This document shows, in pieces, positions 7,922-13,042 of a stretch of 13,042 bases of DNA. Origin of the DNA: Eubacteriales bacterium (GTDB lineage: Bacteria > Bacillota_A > Clostridia > Christensenellales > Aristaeellaceae); contig JARKQO010000257.1 of assembly GCA_029974855.1 (NCBI GenBank), positions 1 to 13,042 of the forward strand, given 5' to 3'. Made by a program: the position numbers and the translations under genes. The notes below the pieces were generated by a model. The model did not search any database, was not told where the DNA came from, and was given only the letters and a program-made list of their open reading frames with translations. Each line of letters opens with the position of its first letter. The first letter of the stretch is position 1.

Positions 7922-8011
7922 GAAAGGCTGGCTGTCGTTTTCTGCCTGTTTCGCAAGGGCTTCCGGCTTTCTTCCACAGGTTTCCAGGGACCATTCTTCC
8001 CAAGGGGACAA

Positions 8012-8041
8012 GGGACAGGGGGAATAGACAGCGAATATAGT
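8012..8041 (+). promoter_or_regulatory. Possible promoter for the Nudix-led cluster
   Basis: TATAGT (8036-8041) is a good -10. The matching -35 is weak, GGGACA at 8012-8017 with an 18-bp spacer, inside a short purine-rich direct repeat (GGGGACAAGGGACAGGG). It lies 34 bases before the Nudix ATG, divergent from the surface-protein promoter. Confidence 0.4.
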
Positions 8042-8074
8042 ATCCCAACCCATTCCTAAAGGAGGCGTCCATCC

Positions 8075-8659
8075 ATGGCAGAGTACCCTGGGCTGCGGGA
8101 AGTTCCCATTCGGGAGGAGCAGGTTTTCCGTGGGGTGCTGATCAACGTCACCCACATGGAGGTCACCCTTCCCGACGGGCGGACTTCCCTGCGGGAAATC
8201 GTCCGCCACCCCGGGGGAGCCGCCATTGTGCCCCTGGACGGGGAGGGAAACGTGACCTTGGTGCGCCAGCACCGGGTGGCCCCGGACCTGGTGACCCTGG
8301 AGATTCCTGCCGGAAAGCTGGACCGCCCCGGAGAGGACCCCATGCTGGCCGCCGCCCGGGAGCTGGAGGAGGAAACGGGCCTGCGGGCCGGGCGCATCCA
8401 GTGGCTCACCACCATGCTGCCCACCCCGGGGTACTGCACCGAGCGGCTCCACCTGTATTTGGCCACGGAGCTAACCCCTTGCCGCCCCCACCTGGATGCG
8501 GACGAGTTCCTGGACGTGGTGAGGATGCCCTTTGCCCAAGCCCTGGAGATGGTGGACAGCGGCGCCCTGCCCGACGGAAAGACCGCTTTGGCGCTGCTTC
8601 TGGCCGCACGGCGCATGGGTGAGGCCTCCCGGGCCGGGAACGGCCCTTCAGAGATGTAA
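8075..8659 (+). CDS. Nudix hydrolase, ADP-ribose pyrophosphatase type
   Basis: The 194-residue product resembles NudF/ADP-ribose pyrophosphatases, which cleave ADP-ribose to AMP and ribose 5-phosphate in the cytoplasm. The Nudix box spans residues 80-103 (GKLDRPGE then ARELEEETGL), with the metal-binding RE-x-x-EE core intact. VRQHR (63-67), LEIPAG (75-80) and TPGYCTE (117-123) are typical of this subfamily. The conserved Glu that follows the box in this family may be E144 in DADEFLDVV. The first half of the box is Gx6E, one residue longer than the classical Gx5E. The ATG at 8075 has AAAGGAGG (8058-8065) nine bases upstream. It is the first gene of a four-gene plus-strand run. The substrate cannot be fixed from sequence alone. 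Confidence 0.9.
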   Translation: MAEYPGLREVPIREEQVFRGVLINVTHMEVTLPDGRTSLREIVRHPGGAAIVPLDGEGNVTLVRQHRVAPDLVTLEIPAGKLDRPGEDPMLAAARELEEETGLRAGRIQWLTTMLPTPGYCTERLHLYLATELTPCRPHLDADEFLDVVRMPFAQALEMVDSGALPDGKTALALLLAARRMGEASRAGNGPSEM

Positions 8660-8729
8660 CGAACGGGATGGGCTTTTGTATCCCCGGTTTCCTAAAAAAT
8701 GCCTTTGAAGGATGGAAAGGAGTGAGCCT

Positions 8730-8948
8730 ATGCCCCGTCCCGCCTTGGATTCTTCCCCCGGCCGTTTGAAAGGGCCCACCCCCTTTGGCCTTTTGCTGAT
8801 GGCCCTTGCCCTGCTGCTGCTGGTGGGGCTGTGCCTGCTGGCCCTGGGCCCTGCCTTGGACCCGCCCCCCAAGCTCCCGAAGCTGCCGGGGCTGTACCAC
8901 ATTCTGCCGCCTGTGCCCTTGGCCTGGCCCCAGTCCCAAAGCCTGTAG
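8730..8948 (+). CDS. Small single-pass membrane protein, 72 residues, function unknown
   Basis: The ATG at 8730 is chosen over an in-frame ATG at 8712 because AAAGGAG (about 8716-8722) lies seven bases before it. The product has a short polar N-terminus, one strongly hydrophobic helix (about residues 19-41, rich in Leu and Ala) and a proline-rich C-terminus (DPPPKLPKLPGL, then PPVPLAWP). I do not recognise a family. The stop is TAG followed directly by in-frame TAA. It sits 70 bases after the Nudix gene and 22 bases before the acetyltransferase gene, so it is probably co-transcribed with them. Confidence 0.65.
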   Translation: MPRPALDSSPGRLKGPTPFGLLLMALALLLLVGLCLLALGPALDPPPKLPKLPGLYHILPPVPLAWPQSQSL

Positions 8949-8970
8949 TAAAGAAGGAAGTACGCTGCCC

Positions 8971-9534
8971 ATGCAACAGTTCCTGGAGGCGTTTTGCCAT
9001 CTGCCCACGCTCCGCACGCCCCGGCTGATCCTGCGGCCGGTCCGCATGAGTGACGCCCAGGATATCTACGACTATTCCCGGGACCCGGAGGTGGCCCGCC
9101 ATGTGCTCTGGGACGCCCACCAGAGCATCCACCAAACCCGGGGATATGTCCGCTTTTTGCTGAAGCAATACCGCAGCGGCCAGCCCGGCTCCTTTGTGAT
9201 CGAATTGGCCCAGGAGCGCAAGGTCATCGGCACCATCGGCTTCATGTGGATCCAGCAGGAAAACCGCTCCGCCGAGGTGGGCTACAGCCTCAGCCGCGCC
9301 TACTGGAACCGGGGCCTGATGACCGAGGCCCTGAGGGCCCTGCTGGGCTTCGGGTTTGAACAGCTGCATCTGAACCGCATCGAGGCCCAGCACGAAAGCG
9401 ACAACCCCGCCAGCGGCCGGGTGATGGCCCATGTGGGCATGCGGCACGAGGGCCGCCTGCGCCAGCGGGTATACAACAAGGGCCGGTATGCGGATGTGGA
9501 CCTGTACGCCATTTTGCGCAGCGATCCCAGGTAA
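8971..9534 (+). CDS. GNAT N-acetyltransferase, RimJ/RimL-like
   Basis: The 187-residue product has the layout of the Acetyltransf_3 / RimJ-RimL branch, whose known members acetylate ribosomal-protein N-termini, other amines or antibiotics. The sequence opens with LRTPRLILRPVRMSDAQDIY (14-33). IGTIGF (86-91) and the acetyl-CoA loop region VGYSLSRAYWNRGLMTEAL (103-121) follow. The C-terminal part carries ESDNPASGRVMAHVGMRHEG (142-161), equivalent to the usual N-x-x-S-x-x-V-x-x-x-x-G-F-x-x-E-G. The ATG at 8971 is preceded by AAGGAAG (8954-8960) ten bases away; the longer open frame upstream overlaps the small membrane-protein gene and is discarded. The stop overlaps the ribosome binding site of the next gene. 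The substrate is unknown. Confidence 0.88.
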   Translation: MQQFLEAFCHLPTLRTPRLILRPVRMSDAQDIYDYSRDPEVARHVLWDAHQSIHQTRGYVRFLLKQYRSGQPGSFVIELAQERKVIGTIGFMWIQQENRSAEVGYSLSRAYWNRGLMTEALRALLGFGFEQLHLNRIEAQHESDNPASGRVMAHVGMRHEGRLRQRVYNKGRYADVDLYAILRSDPR

Positions 9535-9546
9535 GGAGGAATTGGA

Positions 9547-10353
9547 GTGACAGCCTATCCCAAAAGGAAAAACACCGCGCTGCTGGCGCTGCTGCTGGCC
9601 TGCTGCCTAATGCTGGCGGCCTGCTCCCCGGATCTGGCCAGCGCTTACCAGCGGGCCGTAAACACCTTCGCCACCGGGGACTACGAGGCTTCCGCCAAGG
9701 CCTTTGGCCGCCTGGGGGACTACCAGCAGGCTCCCCTCTACGCCGCCTATTCCCAGGGAATGGTCCACTATGAAAAGGGCGACTTCGCCGCCGCTGAGCC
9801 CTACTTTGAAAAAAGCCAAAGCTTCATGTACGGCAAAACCCGCTATACCTACTGCCGGGCCTTTGTGCTGGAAAGCGCGGGCCAGTTCGCCGAGGCGGCG
9901 GAGCTGTACCTCTCCTTGGGGGACTTTGAAAACGCGCCTTTGGGCGGCCAATATTGCGCGGCCCGGGCCGCCGAGGCCGCCAAGGATTATGAAACCGCCT
10001 TGTACGCCTACCAGGCGGCCCAGGGCTATTCCGACGCGCCCCTGCGGCTGGACAACCTCCAGACCCAGGTGTACGACTACGCCATGGGATTGAAAAACAG
10101 CGGGGAGTTTGAGCGGGCCCTGAACTTCTTCACCAAGCTGGGGGAGTATTATGACAGCCCGATCCAGGCCAAGGAATGCAAGGATTTCTTCCGCAGGCAG
10201 CTTTACGACGCCGCCGAGGCCCTGGAAAATGAAGGAAAGCTCCAAGAGGCCCTGGAGGCCTTCCGGGGCCTCAGCGGGTATAGCGACGCGGAAACCCGGG
10301 CCCAGGAATTGATGGAAAGGCTGGGGATTCCCCTGGACCAAGACACGGAATAA
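9547..10353 (+). CDS. Lipoprotein with TPR-like repeats
   Basis: The 268-residue product begins at a GTG with AAGGAGG (9533-9539) seven bases upstream, overlapping the TAA of the preceding gene. A basic N-terminus (KRK) and hydrophobic stretch end in the lipobox LAAC, with Cys26 the lipidated residue. The rest (about 30-260) is made of roughly six helical-pair repeats with the pattern G-x-Y/F-x-x-A-x-x-x-F-x-x-L-G-D-Y-x-x-A, as in tetratricopeptide scaffolds. It should sit on the outer face of the membrane and mediate protein contacts; no catalytic domain is seen. It ends the Nudix cluster. A weak 7-bp hairpin overlaps its stop (about 10352-10372). Confidence 0.85.
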   Translation: MTAYPKRKNTALLALLLACCLMLAACSPDLASAYQRAVNTFATGDYEASAKAFGRLGDYQQAPLYAAYSQGMVHYEKGDFAAAEPYFEKSQSFMYGKTRYTYCRAFVLESAGQFAEAAELYLSLGDFENAPLGGQYCAARAAEAAKDYETALYAYQAAQGYSDAPLRLDNLQTQVYDYAMGLKNSGEFERALNFFTKLGEYYDSPIQAKECKDFFRRQLYDAAEALENEGKLQEALEAFRGLSGYSDAETRAQELMERLGIPLDQDTE

Positions 10354-10360
10354 AGGGCGT

Positions 10361-10388
10361 TTGATGCCTTTTCCCGCCGCGATATATT
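10361..10388 (+). promoter_or_regulatory. Upstream gyrB promoter candidate (P1)
   Basis: TTGATG (10361-10366), a 16-bp spacer and TATATT (10383-10388). A second -10-like TATAAT lies at 10388-10393. It overlaps the weak terminator-like hairpin of the preceding gene, so use of it is uncertain. Confidence 0.4.
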
Positions 10389-10404
10389 ATAATGAAGAAA
10401 CCCC

Positions 10405-10433
10405 TTTTCAAAATCCGTAAAAAATGCTATAAT
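10405..10433 (+). promoter_or_regulatory. Main gyrB promoter candidate (P2)
   Basis: TTTTCA (10405-10410), a 17-bp spacer and a perfect TATAAT (10428-10433) with an extended TGC just before it. Predicted transcription starts near 10440, about 100 bases before the chosen gyrB start. Confidence 0.7.
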
Positions 10434-10440
10434 GTAATGA

Positions 10441-12552
<2,112 letters not shown>

Positions 12553-12775
12553 CGGAGGGAGGACGGCGGGGAGCGGAAACGGCGGGGCTTTGCCCCGCGC
12601 CCCAGCAGGGATTTCATCCCTGCACCCGCCTTTCGCCCGTTTCACGGGCGAATATAGAACATCCATGTATCCCGTCCCCCTTTTGCCCATGCAATGGGCA
12701 AAATAGCGGGATTCTCAAGGGCATAGCCCTTGAGCGGAGGTGTGGGGGCAGCGCCCCCACCGTCCCCCCCTCCCG
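12553..12775. repeat. Imperfect outer inverted repeat bounding the gyrB-gyrA hairpin array
   Basis: GGACGG (12561-12566) pairs exactly with CCGTCC (12760-12765). Outward, GGAGGG (12554-12559) pairs with CCCCTCC-type sequence (12767-12773) allowing one mismatch and one bulge. The arms begin right after the gyrB stop and end shortly before the gyrA ribosome binding site. Purine-rich against C-rich arms can pair by chance, so confidence is limited. Confidence 0.45.
12582..12760. repeat. Array of six perfect hairpins with 3-nt loops between gyrB and gyrA
   Basis: Left arm and loop of each: GCGGGGC/TTT (12582-12598), GCAGGGAT/TTC (12605-12623), TTCGCCCGT/TTC (12632-12652), TTTTGCCCAT/GCA (12681-12703), CTCAAGGGC/ATA (12714-12734), GTGGGGGC/AGC (12742-12760). 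Every right arm is an exact complement, with stems of 7-10 bp. Each stem holds a GGG/CCC core and spacers are 6-28 bases. The fourth is nested in an additional ATCCCG/CGGGAT stem (12669-12674 with 12707-12712). No U-runs follow, so these are not classical terminators. I see no convincing gene in this 252-bp gap; the open frame crossing it is an out-of-frame extension from within gyrB. Confidence 0.9.
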
Positions 12776-12804
12776 TATCCCCCATAAAGGAGTGATTGGA
12801 CCCC

Positions 12805-13042
12805 ATGTCCCAAATTCAGGATAAGCTCATCCCCATGGACCTGGAAGTGGAAATGAAGAAATCCTTCATCAGCTATGCCATGGCGGTGATCATCAACCGG
12901 GCCCTGCCGGATGTGCGGGACGGCCTCAAGCCTGTGCACAGGCGCATTTTGTACGCCATGCACGAGCTGGGCATGACCGCGGATAAGCCCTACCGCAAAT
13001 GCGCCCGCATCGTGGGCGACGTGCTGGGCAAATACCATCCCC
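12805..13042 (+). CDS. gyrA: DNA gyrase subunit A, N-terminal part (cut by window edge)
   Basis: The visible 79 codons encode the start of the GyrA breakage-reunion domain: [10 protein letters not shown] (17-26), [21 protein letters not shown] (32-52) and [13 protein letters not shown] (67-79). Numbering appears to match E. coli GyrA, so the window ends just before the His80-Ser83 part of the quinolone-resistance region and well before the catalytic Tyr. Residue 66 is Cys where Ser is common. The ATG at 12805 has AAAGGAG (12786-12792) 12 bases upstream, slightly long. No clear promoter of its own is visible, so it probably depends on transcription from gyrB through the hairpin array. Confidence 0.95.
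   Translation, partial: MSQIQDKLIPMDLEVEMKKSFISYAMAVIINRALPDVRDGLKPVHRRILYAMHELGMTADKPYRKCARIVGDVLGKYHP

Noticed and set aside
3524..8059. A 1511-codon open frame on the plus strand, longer than the real gene opposite it
   Set aside because: It lies antisense to the signal-peptide/MucBP/SH3 protein, has Gly/Val/His/Leu-rich sequence with no recognisable domain, and arises from the high GC at third codon positions. The minus-strand frame has the ribosome binding site, promoter and domains.
8667..8685. GGGAT/ATCCC hairpin after the Nudix gene as a terminator
   Set aside because: Only a 5-bp stem with a long loop and no U-run; too weak to call.
12653..12658. TATAGA as a possible gyrA promoter -10 within the hairpin array
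   Set aside because: No -35 is found at a suitable distance and it abuts a hairpin arm; probably accidental.
12582..12760. CRISPR array as an explanation for the repeated structure
   Set aside because: The hairpin sequences differ from each other and there are no constant direct repeats with uniform spacers.

Overview
This is a GC-rich bacterial window that reads like a chromosomal segment of a high-GC, low-phylum Firmicute, most likely an anaerobic Clostridia-type organism. The support is strong AGGAGG-type ribosome binding sites, near-consensus sigma-A promoters, a gatCAB amidotransferase operon, a MucBP/SH3-type surface protein and an adjacent gyrB-gyrA pair. I cannot place it more finely. 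I see no tRNA, rRNA, CRISPR array or transposase.

Left part (1-3447, minus strand): a gatC-gatA-gatB operon starts from a TTGACA / TGnTATGCT promoter at about 3420-3447. It is followed at the window edge by the first 13 codons of another gene. gatC and gatB look intact. gatA carries an in-frame amber codon (TAG, 2463-2465) exactly where a tyrosine is nearly always found. The rest of gatA is present in the same frame, so the gene is either recently broken, read through, or made in two pieces. GatCAB converts Glu-tRNA(Gln) and Asp-tRNA(Asn) to the correctly amidated forms.

Middle (3510-7921, minus strand): one 1417-residue exported, membrane-anchored protein has its own consensus promoter and a hairpin behind it. 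It has a signal peptide, seven MucBP-like beta repeats (four in tight tandem with a 222-bp DNA period), four SH3-like domains, a Ser/Gly linker, one membrane helix and a long Pro/Ala/Gly/Gln-rich tail predicted to lie in the cytoplasm.

Right part (8012-13042, plus strand): a divergent cluster encodes an ADP-ribose-type Nudix hydrolase, a 72-residue single-pass membrane protein, a RimJ/RimL-type GNAT acetyltransferase and a TPR-like lipoprotein. Then come tandem promoters, gyrB, and the first 79 codons of gyrA.

The most unusual non-coding feature is the 252-bp gyrB-gyrA gap. It holds six successive perfect hairpins, each with a 3-nt loop, and they are enclosed by an imperfect outer inverted repeat. 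This does not look like a simple terminator. It may be a mobile or REP-like palindromic element, or a supercoiling- or RNA-level regulator of gyrase expression.
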